A DNA stretch of 64,000 bases, taken from the NCBI RefSeq assembly GCF_001493375.1, contig NZ_LN929759.1, positions 1 through 64,000 on the forward strand. Direction: 5' to 3'. This DNA comes from Streptomyces specialis. GTDB lineage: Bacteria > Actinomycetota > Actinomycetes > Streptomycetales > Streptomycetaceae. Positions 52,366 through 60,233 of this stretch are shown here, in pieces; position 1 is the first letter of the stretch, and each line of letters starts with the position of its first letter. Both the position numbers and the translations under genes were made by a program. Below the pieces are notes generated by a model. The model was not told where the DNA came from, ran no database searches, and was given only the letters and a program-made list of their open reading frames with translations.

Positions 52366-53391
52366 ATGACCGGCATGACTGTAGACCGAGAGCGGAACGC
52401 GCTCACACGGGGGACCACGCCGCGACGGCAACTGATGGCCGCTGCGGCGCTGGCACCGGTGCTGGCCGGGGCGGGAACGGGCATCGCCCGCGCGGACTCC
52501 GGCTCCGCCGGAAGCGGCGGCCAGGGGCTGCTCCAACCGCTGCCCACCGCCGAATCCGACTGGACGGACGTCGCGTCGGAACTGGGCCGTTCGGGCGGCG
52601 TTCGGCGCCGGATGCTTTATCACACGGATTTCACCCGACGAGACCTCGACGTCGTCTCCTACGGCATCAAGATCCAGCCGTCGTTCGCGCTGGGGTCCCA
52701 CGTGGCGTTCGTCCGTTACTCCGACGACAGCTCCCTGCTGATGGGGGACTTGGTGGTCACGGAGGACGAACTCCAGCGGGTCAGCGACGCGTTGGCAGCC
52801 CACGGGGTCGGGCAGACCGCGATCCACAAGCACTTGCTGTCCCAGACGCCGGACATCTGGTGGACGCACGTCCACGCCCACGGCCATGACCCGGTGAGGA
52901 TGGCACGGGGCATCCGCGCGGCCATCGACTGCACCACCACCCCGGGGCCCCGCCCGGAGGGGGAGCCGGAGGAGTCGCCGGTCGATCTCGACACCAAGGG
53001 CATCGACGAGGCGCTCGGCACCCCGGGCGTGGACCACGAGGGCATCTACAAGAGCATCTTCCTGCGCAGCGAGACGATGACGCACGACGGCCGCGTCCTC
53101 CCCCAGGGCCTCGCCGCGACGACCGCCCTCAACTTCCAGCCCCTGGGCGGCGGCAAGGCCGCCATGAACGGCGACATCGCCATGATCGGCTCGGAGGTCC
53201 AGGACGTTCTGGTGGCCCTGCGCAAGAACGGCATCAACCTGGTGACGCTCCACAACCACGGGCTGATGGACGAACCGCGGCTGTTCTTCTTCCACCTGTG
53301 GGCGGTGGGCGACGCGGTGAAGATCGCCAAGGCCCTCCGGCCGGCGGTGGCGGCCACCTTGGTCGAACCGGTCGGCTCGCACCGTAAGTAG
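52366..53391 (+). CDS. Exported DUF1259 (LppY/LpqO-like) protein
   Basis: A 341-residue secreted protein. A twin-arginine-type signal (TPRRQLMAAAALAPVLAGAG) suggests Tat export. Two related halves follow, each with the DUF1259 pattern: LYHTDFTRRDLDVVSYGIKI and MGDLVVTEDELQRV in the first, HNHGLMDEPRLFFFHLWAVGDA in the second. LppY/LpqO are mycobacterial lipoproteins of unknown role. ATG 52366; the next Met, 9 bases downstream, is also possible. A strong terminator follows. Confidence 0.85.
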   Translation: MTGMTVDRERNALTRGTTPRRQLMAAAALAPVLAGAGTGIARADSGSAGSGGQGLLQPLPTAESDWTDVASELGRSGGVRRRMLYHTDFTRRDLDVVSYGIKIQPSFALGSHVAFVRYSDDSSLLMGDLVVTEDELQRVSDALAAHGVGQTAIHKHLLSQTPDIWWTHVHAHGHDPVRMARGIRAAIDCTTTPGPRPEGEPEESPVDLDTKGIDEALGTPGVDHEGIYKSIFLRSETMTHDGRVLPQGLAATTALNFQPLGGGKAAMNGDIAMIGSEVQDVLVALRKNGINLVTLHNHGLMDEPRLFFFHLWAVGDAVKIAKALRPAVAATLVEPVGSHRK

Positions 53392-53403
53392 GAACCGAGG
53401 CGT

Positions 53404-53452
53404 CACCGCTCGGGTCGCGGACACGGCCACGCGCGGCGCGACCCGAGCGGTG
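53404..53452. terminator. Strong hairpin terminator
   Basis: CACCGCTCGGGTCGCG-N17-CGCGACCCGAGCGGTG has a perfect 16-bp stem starting 12 bases after the DUF1259 stop. Confidence 0.85.
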
Positions 53453-53649
53453 AACAGGTGACCAGGGCCAGACAGAAACGAACCACGCCCCACATAGCCC
53501 CCCGAACCCCACCCACCGCTCAAACCGATTCCGGCGCGTCCGAGGGTTGTCCGCGAGAGACGGTTCAGTTACTGTGCGTAGTGACCGGATGTGCCCGGCC
53601 GGAGGGGAGAGGGCGATATGACACGGGGCTGGGAAGCCGACCCGCCGCC

Positions 53650-53886
53650 TTGTTCGTCAGGCGGCTGGGCAAGACGGCTGCCGAGCTTGGTAACTCGAAG
53701 GGGGAAGACGAATGCCCGGACATCTGGGAGCTCGACAACGGCGACATCGCCGTGAGCGGCCGTGACCTCACCACCGCTTATGACACCCGTCTCCCGCCTG
53801 GCGTTTCCCTCGCTGCGGATGAGCGGCTTGTGGTGATCCCCGGGGGCATGCTCAGCGCGGCGAAAGTCGACATCCCCGATGCTTGA
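53650..53886 (+). CDS. Small conserved-type protein, possible 5' frameshift
   Basis: About 78 residues in the frame FVRRLGKTAAELGNSKGEDECPDIWELD with DIAVSGRDLTTAY and a closing MLSAAKVDIPDA, a pattern I recall from short streptomycete hypothetical proteins. The start is unclear: TTG at 53650 has no good ribosome site, while an ATG at 53618 with an excellent GGAGGGGAGAGG site reads MTRGWEADPPP and would join this frame if one base were restored near 53645-53650. Function unknown. Confidence 0.55.
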   Translation: MFVRRLGKTAAELGNSKGEDECPDIWELDNGDIAVSGRDLTTAYDTRLPPGVSLAADERLVVIPGGMLSAAKVDIPDA

Positions 53887-53951
53887 CCTCCCTAGCCTGC
53901 CACTGGATCCCTCGGCGGGGTGCGGCTCGTCCGTGAGGACCGCACGAAGCG

Positions 53952-54416
53952 GTGGAGATCGCGCTGGAGCTCCGCGATCGCGTGTTGGAAGGCTATTGGC
54001 TCATCACCTTGGGCGACGCCCAGCAGGCCCTTGGCCGGTTCGAGGAGGCCCTGACCTCATATCACCGCGCCGCCACGCTGCACCGGCGGCTCGGTGACCG
54101 TAGCCGCGAGGCGCTGGCCTGGCAGGGCACAGGGCAGACATACCGACGGTTGGGACGGGACGCCAAAGCCGCCGCGTTTCACCGCCATGCCGCTGCCGTC
54201 TTCCGCGAGCTGAAGGACGGCCGGCACGAGGCTCTGGCCCTCGACGGGCTCGCGGGGGCGCTGCTCGGCGACGATCCCGGCCAGGCCCGTCGCCTATGGG
54301 CCGACGCGCTCCCGCTGCTCGCAGAGTACCGAGACCTCCGGGCCGTGAGGTTGCGGGATCGGATCGAGCGGCAGGCGGACGGCCGGCTTCCGCCCCCGGG
54401 GCCAGGGTCGGCCTGA
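53952..54416 (+). pseudogene. TPR-protein 3' remnant
   Basis: A 154-residue frame with two to three TPR-like repeats (EGYWLITLGDAQQALGRFEEALTSYHRA, split; LAWQGTGQTYRRLGRDAKAAAFHRHAA). It looks like the end of a large AfsR/SARP-like TPR regulator whose N-terminal domains are absent; the 60 bases upstream hold further frame-broken pieces of coding-like sequence. It is either a relic gene or a fragment left after rearrangement. Confidence 0.6.
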
Positions 54417-54434
54417 CGGTGGGGGCAGGGCGGG

Positions 54435-54467
54435 GCGTCTCTTATTAACAGCCGAAGCTGCCGGCGG
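54435..54467. other. Corrupted Nextera adapter at an assembly joint
   Basis: GCGTCTCTTATTAACA then GCTGCCGGCGGA is close to CTGTCTCTTATACACATCT followed by GACGCTGCCGACGA with several errors. It falls right after the TPR remnant and before a membrane-protein gene that lacks its 5' end. The left and right neighbours may not be adjacent in the genome. Confidence 0.75.
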
Positions 54468-54484
54468 AGGGGAGGGGGGAGGGC

Positions 54485-55378
54485 GTGGACGGGGGAGTGG
54501 GGTTGACAAGGAAAGCAACGCGGGTCATGCCGCCGGTGCCCGGGGGGCGGGGGCGGGATGTGGAGGCGACCACGCGGCTCCGGGCGATCCGGCCGCAGGA
54601 GCCGGCGCCCGGTGCGGGGCCGGGGGCGTTCGACAGCCTGTTCCGGTCCGCCGCCTCCCACACGCCGCAGGACGACCCGCCGCCGCCGTACTACGGCGAG
54701 GACCGCGCGCCGCGCCGGCGGAACCCGGTCGTCGTCGTGCTCGCCGTCGTCGTCGGCTGTGCCGTCGTCGGGCTCGGCGCGGGCGCCGCGCTCAGCGGCG
54801 GGGAGGAGTCCCCGACCTCCCCGGTCGAACAGGAGCAGGACCAGGACCAGCAGCAGGACCAGGAGCCCCCGGCCACCGGGAACAACGACGCCGCCGACCC
54901 CACCGACGCCGCCGACCCCGAGACCGCCGCACAGGCCCGCGAACTGTCGGCGCTCCTCGACGACAGCAACGACAGCCGCGACAGCGTCATCGCCGCCGTC
55001 TCCGACATCCGCGCGTGCGAACGCCTCAACCGCGCCGCCGACGATCTGCGCGCCGCGGCCCAGCAGCGCGAGAGCCTCGTCACGCGGCTCCAGGGCCTCG
55101 ACGTCGGCGCCATTCCGCAGGGCGACGCCCTCGTCCAGGCCCTCACCGAGGCGTGGCAGGCGTCCGCCGAGGCCGACGAGCACTACGCGGCCTGGGCCGA
55201 CCAGGCCCGCCAGGACCGGCAGGTCTGCGACGGCGGCCAGGCCCGGCACACCGACCGCGCCACCCAGGGCGACACGGCCAGCGCGCGGGCCACCCAGGCC
55301 AAGGAACAGGCGGCCGGGCTGTGGAACCCGGTCGCCCGGGAGCAGGGTCTGCCGGAGCGGGCGGCGGAGGAGCTGTGA
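54485..55378 (+). CDS. Single-pass membrane protein, 5' end missing
   Basis: About 297 residues after the GTG at 54485. The first 75 are Pro/Ala/Gly-rich linker with the streptomycete-type repeats ATRVMPPVP and EATTRLRAIRP, then one transmembrane helix (NPVVVVLAVVVGCAVVGLGAG), an acidic Gln/Asp linker, and a helical extracytoplasmic domain with two Cys (about residues 179 and 247). Because adapter lies 18 bases upstream and the linker repeats usually form a longer series, I judge the true N terminus to be lost. Function unknown. Confidence 0.7.
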   Translation: MDGGVGLTRKATRVMPPVPGGRGRDVEATTRLRAIRPQEPAPGAGPGAFDSLFRSAASHTPQDDPPPPYYGEDRAPRRRNPVVVVLAVVVGCAVVGLGAGAALSGGEESPTSPVEQEQDQDQQQDQEPPATGNNDAADPTDAADPETAAQARELSALLDDSNDSRDSVIAAVSDIRACERLNRAADDLRAAAQQRESLVTRLQGLDVGAIPQGDALVQALTEAWQASAEADEHYAAWADQARQDRQVCDGGQARHTDRATQGDTASARATQAKEQAAGLWNPVAREQGLPERAAEEL

Positions 55379-55437
55379 CGGCACAGATGACCGGAACCCC
55401 TTCCCGACAGGCCCGCCGTTCCCGCACCATGGCAGGC

Positions 55438-55875
55438 ATGCCGCTCAACGACATGCCCTGGTGGCGCTGGCGCGTCAGCGTGCGCTCCGCGCTGCACATG
55501 CTTTCCGACACCGCGTTCCAGCAGCAGTGCTGGGTGGCGGGCGCCCCCGGGTACGGGGACGTGACCGACGCCGTGTACCGCCTGGTCGAGGACACCTGGC
55601 TGGACAACTGGTCGGCCGAGAAGTACGTCGGCACGGTCTTCCGCGACAGCCAGGAGGCGGCCCTCGTGGACGTCGCCGTGCTGCGGGTGCTGCGGATCAT
55701 GCATCAGGTCGGCGCCGACGCGCCCGTCACCGCCTACCTCCAGCACCACGCCTGGCCGGAGGCCGTCCGCGCGGCGCGTGAGGCCCACACCCGGCTCGCG
55801 GTCAACGACGGCGACGACCCCGACGCGCCGCCGCGTTCCCTGGACGAGCTGGCCTCGGTGCTGCACACGGTGTAG
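55438..55875 (+). CDS. Conserved streptomycete hypothetical protein
   Basis: A 145-residue soluble protein that starts MPLNDMPWWRWRVSVRSALHML and continues GDVTDAVYRLVEDTWLDNWSAEKYVG with FRDSQEAALVDVAVLRVLRIMH. I recall close relatives upstream of purU in other streptomycetes, without known function. Earlier in-frame starts exist (ATG 55429; GTG 55375, which would overlap the preceding stop as GTGA), so the N terminus is uncertain by up to 21 residues. Confidence 0.8.
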   Translation: MPLNDMPWWRWRVSVRSALHMLSDTAFQQQCWVAGAPGYGDVTDAVYRLVEDTWLDNWSAEKYVGTVFRDSQEAALVDVAVLRVLRIMHQVGADAPVTAYLQHHAWPEAVRAAREAHTRLAVNDGDDPDAPPRSLDELASVLHTV

Positions 55876-55924
55876 CGCCGGTCCGGCGGCGCGATCGCGC
55901 GGGAATGTGCCACCCTAGGGCACC

Positions 55925-56800
55925 ATGACCCCCGACCAGGCCGCCGCCCAGACCGACGACTACGTGCTCACCCTCTCCTGCCCGGACAAGCCCGGCATCG
56001 TGCACGCGGTCTCCAGCTTCCTCTTCATGACCGGCTGCAACATCGTGGACAGCCAGCAGTTCGGCGACCGTGACACCGGACTGTTCTTCATGCGGGTGCA
56101 CTTCTCGGCCGTCGAGCCGGTCACCCTGGAGAAGCTGCGGGCCAGCTTCGCGGCCGTCGGGGACACGTTCCAGATGGACTGGCGGCTCCACCCGGCCGGC
56201 GAGAAGATGCGCGTGCTGCTGCTGGTCAGCAAGTTCGGCCACTGCCTCAACGACCTCCTCTTCCGCACCCGGATCGGCGCCCTGCCGGTCGAGATCGCGG
56301 CCGTCGTCTCCAACCACACCGACTTCGCGGAGCTGTCCGCGTCGTACGGCATCCCGTTCCACCACATCCCGGTGACCGCCGACACCAAGGCGGAGGCCGA
56401 GGCGCGGCTGCTGCGCGTCGTGGAGGACGAGGAGGTCGAGCTGGTGGTGCTCGCCCGCTACATGCAGGTGATCTCCGACGACCTGTGCAAGCGGCTGTCG
56501 GGCCGCATCATCAACATCCACCACTCGTTCCTGCCGAGTTTCAAGGGCGCCCGCCCCTACCACCAGGCGCACGCGCGCGGCGTGAAGGTCATCGGCGCGA
56601 CCGCGCACTACGTGACGGCCGAGCTGGACGAGGGCCCGATCATCGAGCAGGAGGTCGAGCGGGTCGGACACGAGCTGACCCCGCAGCAGTTGGTGGCGGT
56701 CGGCCGTGACGTCGAGTGCCAGGCGCTGGCCCGCGCGGTGAAGTGGCACAGCGAACGGCGGGTGCTGCTCAACGGCAGCCGCACCGTCGTCTTCGCCTGA
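55925..56800 (+). CDS. purU: Formyltetrahydrofolate deformylase
   Basis: A 291-residue enzyme that hydrolyses 10-formyl-tetrahydrofolate to formate and tetrahydrofolate and so balances one-carbon pools for purine synthesis. N-terminal ACT domain (LTLSCPDKPGIVHAVSSFLF) at residues about 14-90, then the formyltransferase fold: VLLLVSKFGHCLNDLL, INIHHSFLPSFKGARPYHQA with the catalytic His, and GATAHYVTAELDEGPIIEQ with the catalytic Asp. ATG start. Confidence 0.96.
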   Translation: MTPDQAAAQTDDYVLTLSCPDKPGIVHAVSSFLFMTGCNIVDSQQFGDRDTGLFFMRVHFSAVEPVTLEKLRASFAAVGDTFQMDWRLHPAGEKMRVLLLVSKFGHCLNDLLFRTRIGALPVEIAAVVSNHTDFAELSASYGIPFHHIPVTADTKAEAEARLLRVVEDEEVELVVLARYMQVISDDLCKRLSGRIINIHHSFLPSFKGARPYHQAHARGVKVIGATAHYVTAELDEGPIIEQEVERVGHELTPQQLVAVGRDVECQALARAVKWHSERRVLLNGSRTVVFA

Positions 56801-56822
56801 CGCCCCGGGGAGCCGTCCGGCG

Positions 56823-58109
56823 TCAGAGCCGGGAGAGCGCCGCCGCGGCGGACAGGACGTCCCGTATCACCGCCGGATCGCCCTCCCCGCCGGAGGCCAC
56901 CTCATCGGGCGTGATCCGCCCGGCGGCGAGCTGGCAGAACACCACGTCGTCCAGCGCCACATGGGCCACCGCGCCGCGCGCCTCGGTGCGGGAGACGGCG
57001 GCGGCGGGGGAGTCGAGCGGTATGTACCAGTGGCCGCCGCCCGCGCCCTCGACCTCCAGGTGGATCGTGCGGCCCGCCGCGCCGGGCGAGGTCGCCAGCC
57101 CGGCGCGGCGGCGCCCGGCGATGCTGCCGGGCAGTTTCCGCGCGGCCAGATCGACCAGCAGCCGCAGATGCGTGCCGTACGGCGGCCCGTACGGGTACTC
57201 CACGGCGTCGGCGATGTCCCCGGCGTGGATCCAGCAGGCGAACGCCCGGTGCAGGTAACCGTCGGGCAGGTCGCCGGCCGGGCGCGGGGCGTCGCCCCGT
57301 TCCGCCGCCGCGCGCACCAGTGCGCGGGTCTGTTCGCGCCACGGCAGCCAGGGGGCGCGCGGTTCGGCGCGCGGTTCGGGCGTTTCGCGCCAGCGGGCCA
57401 GGGTGCGGGCGGCCGGGTCGTCACCGGCGCCGCCGTTCCCGCCCGCGCGGTCGGCGAGGGGATCGGGCAGGCCGACCGCGCGGGCCAACAGGCCGTCCCC
57501 GGACAGCAGATGGTCGACGACCCCGGCCACCGAGGTGCCCAGGACCTGCCGGCGGTCGCCGTCGAACCAGCGCAACGCGACCGGTGTGCGCCATTCGTCC
57601 TCCGCCATGTCGTTGAGCAGTGCGTCGAGTCGGGCGGCCTCCGCGTCCAGCGGCGCGGCCCACGGCGGTACCGGCCACCGGGCGGGGCGGCGGGCGAGGC
57701 AGCCTTCCAGGACGCGCACCCGGAGCCTGGGGTCGAGGTCGAGGCAGTGCTGCGGTTCGAGCAGCGCGACGGCCTCGCGCAGCCGGACCGCCTCGTCGGC
57801 GCACCGGCCGCAGTCGTTGAGATGGGCCTCGACGCGTTCGGCCTCCTCGGGGGAGCAGGCCGCCAGCGCCCAGGCGCCGAGCAGGGACATCAGGTGGTGG
57901 TGGGTGGACATCGGATCGTTCGCCTCCGGAAGCCGGATGGGGATCGTCGCGGCGTCCTCCGCGCCCGGCGGCGGGCCCGCCCGCGTGGACGACCGCACGA
58001 AGTCCGCGGACCCGTCGCGGGGGCGCGGTACCCGCGCCGCGTGGTCCCAAGCCCCGTCCGTCGCCGTCTCGTCGGGCTCCCGCCCGGGGCCGGGCCGAGG
58101 TGTGGTCAC
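56823..58109 (-). CDS. Zinc-finger anti-sigma factor fused to maleylpyruvate-isomerase-like domain
   Basis: A 428-residue protein. After a 66-residue Pro/Asp-rich leader, residues about 67-115 carry a ZAS/zf-HC2 anti-sigma helix bundle with HLNDCGRCADEAVRLR (HxxxCxxC). Residues about 150-330 look like the mycothiol-dependent maleylpyruvate isomerase N-terminal domain (LDALLNDMAEDEW, TSVAGVVDHLLSGDGLLARA). It should sequester the ECF sigma factor encoded just upstream. GTG 58109 overlaps the sigma stop (GTGA); an internal ATG at 57911 with GGAGG before it could give a shorter form. Confidence 0.88.
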   Translation of the reverse strand: MTTPRPGPGREPDETATDGAWDHAARVPRPRDGSADFVRSSTRAGPPPGAEDAATIPIRLPEANDPMSTHHHLMSLLGAWALAACSPEEAERVEAHLNDCGRCADEAVRLREAVALLEPQHCLDLDPRLRVRVLEGCLARRPARWPVPPWAAPLDAEAARLDALLNDMAEDEWRTPVALRWFDGDRRQVLGTSVAGVVDHLLSGDGLLARAVGLPDPLADRAGGNGGAGDDPAARTLARWRETPEPRAEPRAPWLPWREQTRALVRAAAERGDAPRPAGDLPDGYLHRAFACWIHAGDIADAVEYPYGPPYGTHLRLLVDLAARKLPGSIAGRRRAGLATSPGAAGRTIHLEVEGAGGGHWYIPLDSPAAAVSRTEARGAVAHVALDDVVFCQLAAGRITPDEVASGGEGDPAVIRDVLSAAAALSRL

Positions 58110-58651
58110 AGGCCCTCCGCGTCGTACTGGTCGGCGGTGGACAGCAGTTGCAGGCCCAGCCGCAGGCGGCGGCGGGCCTCCGCCTCGGTGATGCCGAGGC
58201 GGTCCGCCATCTGCCGGCAGTCCTGCCGCTGGAAACGGGTGAGTTCGAGCGCCTCGCGCAGGGGCGCGGGCATGGCGGTCACGATGTAGTCCGCCCGGGC
58301 GGCCGTGGACGCCGACCGCACCTGCGCGGCGGCGTCCGCCCGTTCGGCCGCGCTCGCCCGGCCGCCGAGGTCGGCGCGCAGCCGCTGGACGGCCAGCCGG
58401 TGGGCGAGACCGGCGATCCAGGTCCGCATCGGCCCGGCCTCCGGGTCGAACCCCTGCGGCGCTTCCCAGATCAGCGCGAACACCTCGCGGGTCACCCGCG
58501 CCGCGGCGGTCTCGTCACCGAGCACCCGCTGGGCGATGCCGTGGACGAGCGAGGCGAAGCGGTCGTACAGCTCGGCCAGGGCGGCGGCCTCGCCGCGTTC
58601 CAGGCGCTGCCGCATGTCGCGGTCCCAGCGTGGCGGTGTCTCGTGCGCCAT
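58106..58651 (-). CDS. ECF RNA polymerase sigma factor
   Basis: A 181-residue sigma-70 family ECF protein. Region 2: LAELYDRFASLVHGIAQRVLGD (split in reading) and WEAPQGFDPEAGPMRTWIAGLAHRLAVQRLR; region 4: LTRFQRQDCRQMADRLGITEAEARRRLRLGLQLL (in parts), the -35-binding helix-turn-helix. ATG 58651 with GGGGG upstream; a longer frame is not credible. Its stop overlaps the anti-sigma gene, the usual sigma/anti-sigma order. From memory this corresponds to the SCO4409-type region. Divergent from the STAS gene. Confidence 0.9.
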   Translation of the reverse strand: MAHETPPRWDRDMRQRLERGEAAALAELYDRFASLVHGIAQRVLGDETAAARVTREVFALIWEAPQGFDPEAGPMRTWIAGLAHRLAVQRLRADLGGRASAAERADAAAQVRSASTAARADYIVTAMPAPLREALELTRFQRQDCRQMADRLGITEAEARRRLRLGLQLLSTADQYDAEGL

Positions 58652-58981
58652 CAGGCCCCCAATTCCCGGTCCCCGTCCGCCGTGCGACAACCTCCGGCCC
58701 TCCACGTCGCGTCAAATGTAGTGGGCGGGCCGACCGCGCGCGCCCCGCGTGACGATCCGCGCTCCGGGTGCTCCCGGTCGCGGGCCGGGCGTGACCAAAC
58801 ATGACCGGACGTGGAGGACGAGGGGGGAACGCGTGGCGGCGGCGAATGTGGGCAGGCCGCTCGGAGAGAATCGGTTCTCCCGGCGGTGGGGGAGTACACG
58901 GATGGACAGCACGAAGCGCACAGATCGCGCGGATCGCACCGAGCGCGTGGACGGCGAAGACAACAGAAGGGGTCCGGCGGC
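58652..58981. other. Divergent intergenic region with a small leader ORF
   Basis: 330 bases between the sigma and STAS genes. It holds the two promoters, an imperfect inverted repeat GGAGA-N8-TCTCC near 58863-58880, and a 29-codon ORF (58902-58991; MDSTKRTDRADRTERVDGED...) with an excellent GGGGGAG site eight bases before its ATG. Its stop lies ten bases inside the STAS gene, so ribosomes finishing it could start STAS. I cannot show that it is translated. Confidence 0.5.
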
Positions 58982-59356
58982 GTGGCGTTGAGAGTGCACG
59001 GGGAGCAGCGAGGGGAGTGGGCCGTGCTGCGGGTCGTCGGGGAGCTGGATCTGGCGACGTCGCCGACCGTCCGCCACGGGGTGCACGACGCGGTCGCGGA
59101 CGGCCGCCGGCGGGTCGTGCTCGACCTGTCCGAGGTGCTGTTCTGCGACTCCAGCGGGGTCGGGATCCTCATCGCCGCGCGCCGGCTGATGCGTTCGTGC
59201 GCCGGGGAGTTGCGCCTGATCCTGCCCGCGCGCGGCGCGGAGGACGGCTCGCATGTCAACCGGGTGCTGGCCGCGCTGGGGGTGCGGCGGCTGTTCGACT
59301 GCTATCCCGACCTGGAGTCGGCGGTGGACGGGACCGGGACGCCGCTGTCCGCCTGA
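58982..59356 (+). CDS. STAS-domain anti-sigma factor antagonist
   Basis: A 124-residue SpoIIAA/RsbV-like protein. The phosphorylation site region is VLDLSEVLFCDSSGVGILIAARR, with the conserved DSSG (Ser near residue 58). N-terminal strands GEWAVLRVVGELDLATSPTVR are typical. It should bind a serine-kinase anti-sigma such as the ATPase encoded 195 bases downstream. GTG start with AAGGGG upstream, inside a coupled small ORF. Confidence 0.93.
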   Translation: MALRVHGEQRGEWAVLRVVGELDLATSPTVRHGVHDAVADGRRRVVLDLSEVLFCDSSGVGILIAARRLMRSCAGELRLILPARGAEDGSHVNRVLAALGVRRLFDCYPDLESAVDGTGTPLSA

Positions 59357-59551
59357 GCCGCCAAGTGAGCCTTCCCTGAGTAGTGTTCGAGTGGGCGTGG
59401 GAGGGTTCGCACACGTCAGCGGGTGCTTACTCCTTTGCGCCGGAATATTCCTGAAGCACTTGTTGTCCGACTCGCGCGTCGCTCATGCTGGCCCCCACCG
59501 AGATCGCTCGGTGTGAGGGGATTTGTCCGCCCGGTTCGGATGGTGTGAACG

Positions 59552-60037
59552 GTGCAGGAGCTGGAAAAGCAGTTGGATGTCGCCCCCGAGCCCTCGGAGG
59601 TGGGCCGTGCCCGGCGGTGGGTCCGGGCGCAGCTCGGAAGGGGGCAGCCCTGCCCGGCCCGTCCTGACGCGTCGCAGACGGACACGTTGGTGCTGCTCGT
59701 CTCCGAGCTGGTGACGAACGCGGTGGTGCACACCGGCCGTCCGGCCGTGCTGCGCCTGGCCGTGCGCCGCGTGCCCGCCGGGCGGGACGTGCCCGTCCGT
59801 CTGGAGGTGGTGGACGTCAGCAGCCGCGCGCCGAGACCCCGGCACGCGGAGGGCGAGGACACCGGCGGGCGCGGGCTGGAGTTGGTGGAAGTGCTGGCCG
59901 ACCGCTGGGGCTGGCAGCACGAGGGAAAGGGTAAACGGGTCTGGTGCGAGCTGGATTGCTCCCCGGCCGGTTCGCCCGCGGGTGAAGAGGCTTCGGAACC
60001 GTCCGAGCCGGGCAGGAAGGTTCCGGCCGGCTATTGA
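59552..60037 (+). CDS. RsbW/SpoIIAB-like ATP-binding regulator
   Basis: A 161-residue HATPase_c_2 protein. N-box LVSELVTNAVVHTG (Glu and Asn near residue 52), G1 box VVDVSSR in place of the usual DxGxG, and G2 region GGRGLELVEVLADRWGW. Streptomycetes carry many such proteins, which phosphorylate STAS partners or bind sigma factors; the nearby STAS protein is the natural candidate. The last 30 residues are a Ser/Pro/Glu-rich tail. GTG start. Confidence 0.9.
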   Translation: MQELEKQLDVAPEPSEVGRARRWVRAQLGRGQPCPARPDASQTDTLVLLVSELVTNAVVHTGRPAVLRLAVRRVPAGRDVPVRLEVVDVSSRAPRPRHAEGEDTGGRGLELVEVLADRWGWQHEGKGKRVWCELDCSPAGSPAGEEASEPSEPGRKVPAGY

Positions 60038-60191
60038 CGTCCCGTGTCGGCCTGCTCACCCTGAGAAAGGATTCCGTCCAGTCCGTCGGAGGCCGGATCG
60101 GACGGGATGGGGTGATGCGCTGCGAGGGGACGTCGAGGCCCCGCCCGGCGCGGCGGACGCGCCTCGGCGAGTGCGGATCACCCCACCGGGC

Positions 60192-60213
60192 CCCCTCCCC
60201 GCATGGGGAGGGG
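60192..60213. terminator. GC hairpin between convergent genes
   Basis: CCCCTCCCC-GCAT-GGGGAGGGG is a perfect 9-bp stem with a tetraloop, in the 196-base space between the ATPase gene and the convergent monooxygenase gene. The rest of that space has no gene. Confidence 0.75.
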
Positions 60214-60233
60214 TGTCCACTCCGGCGGTCCGT

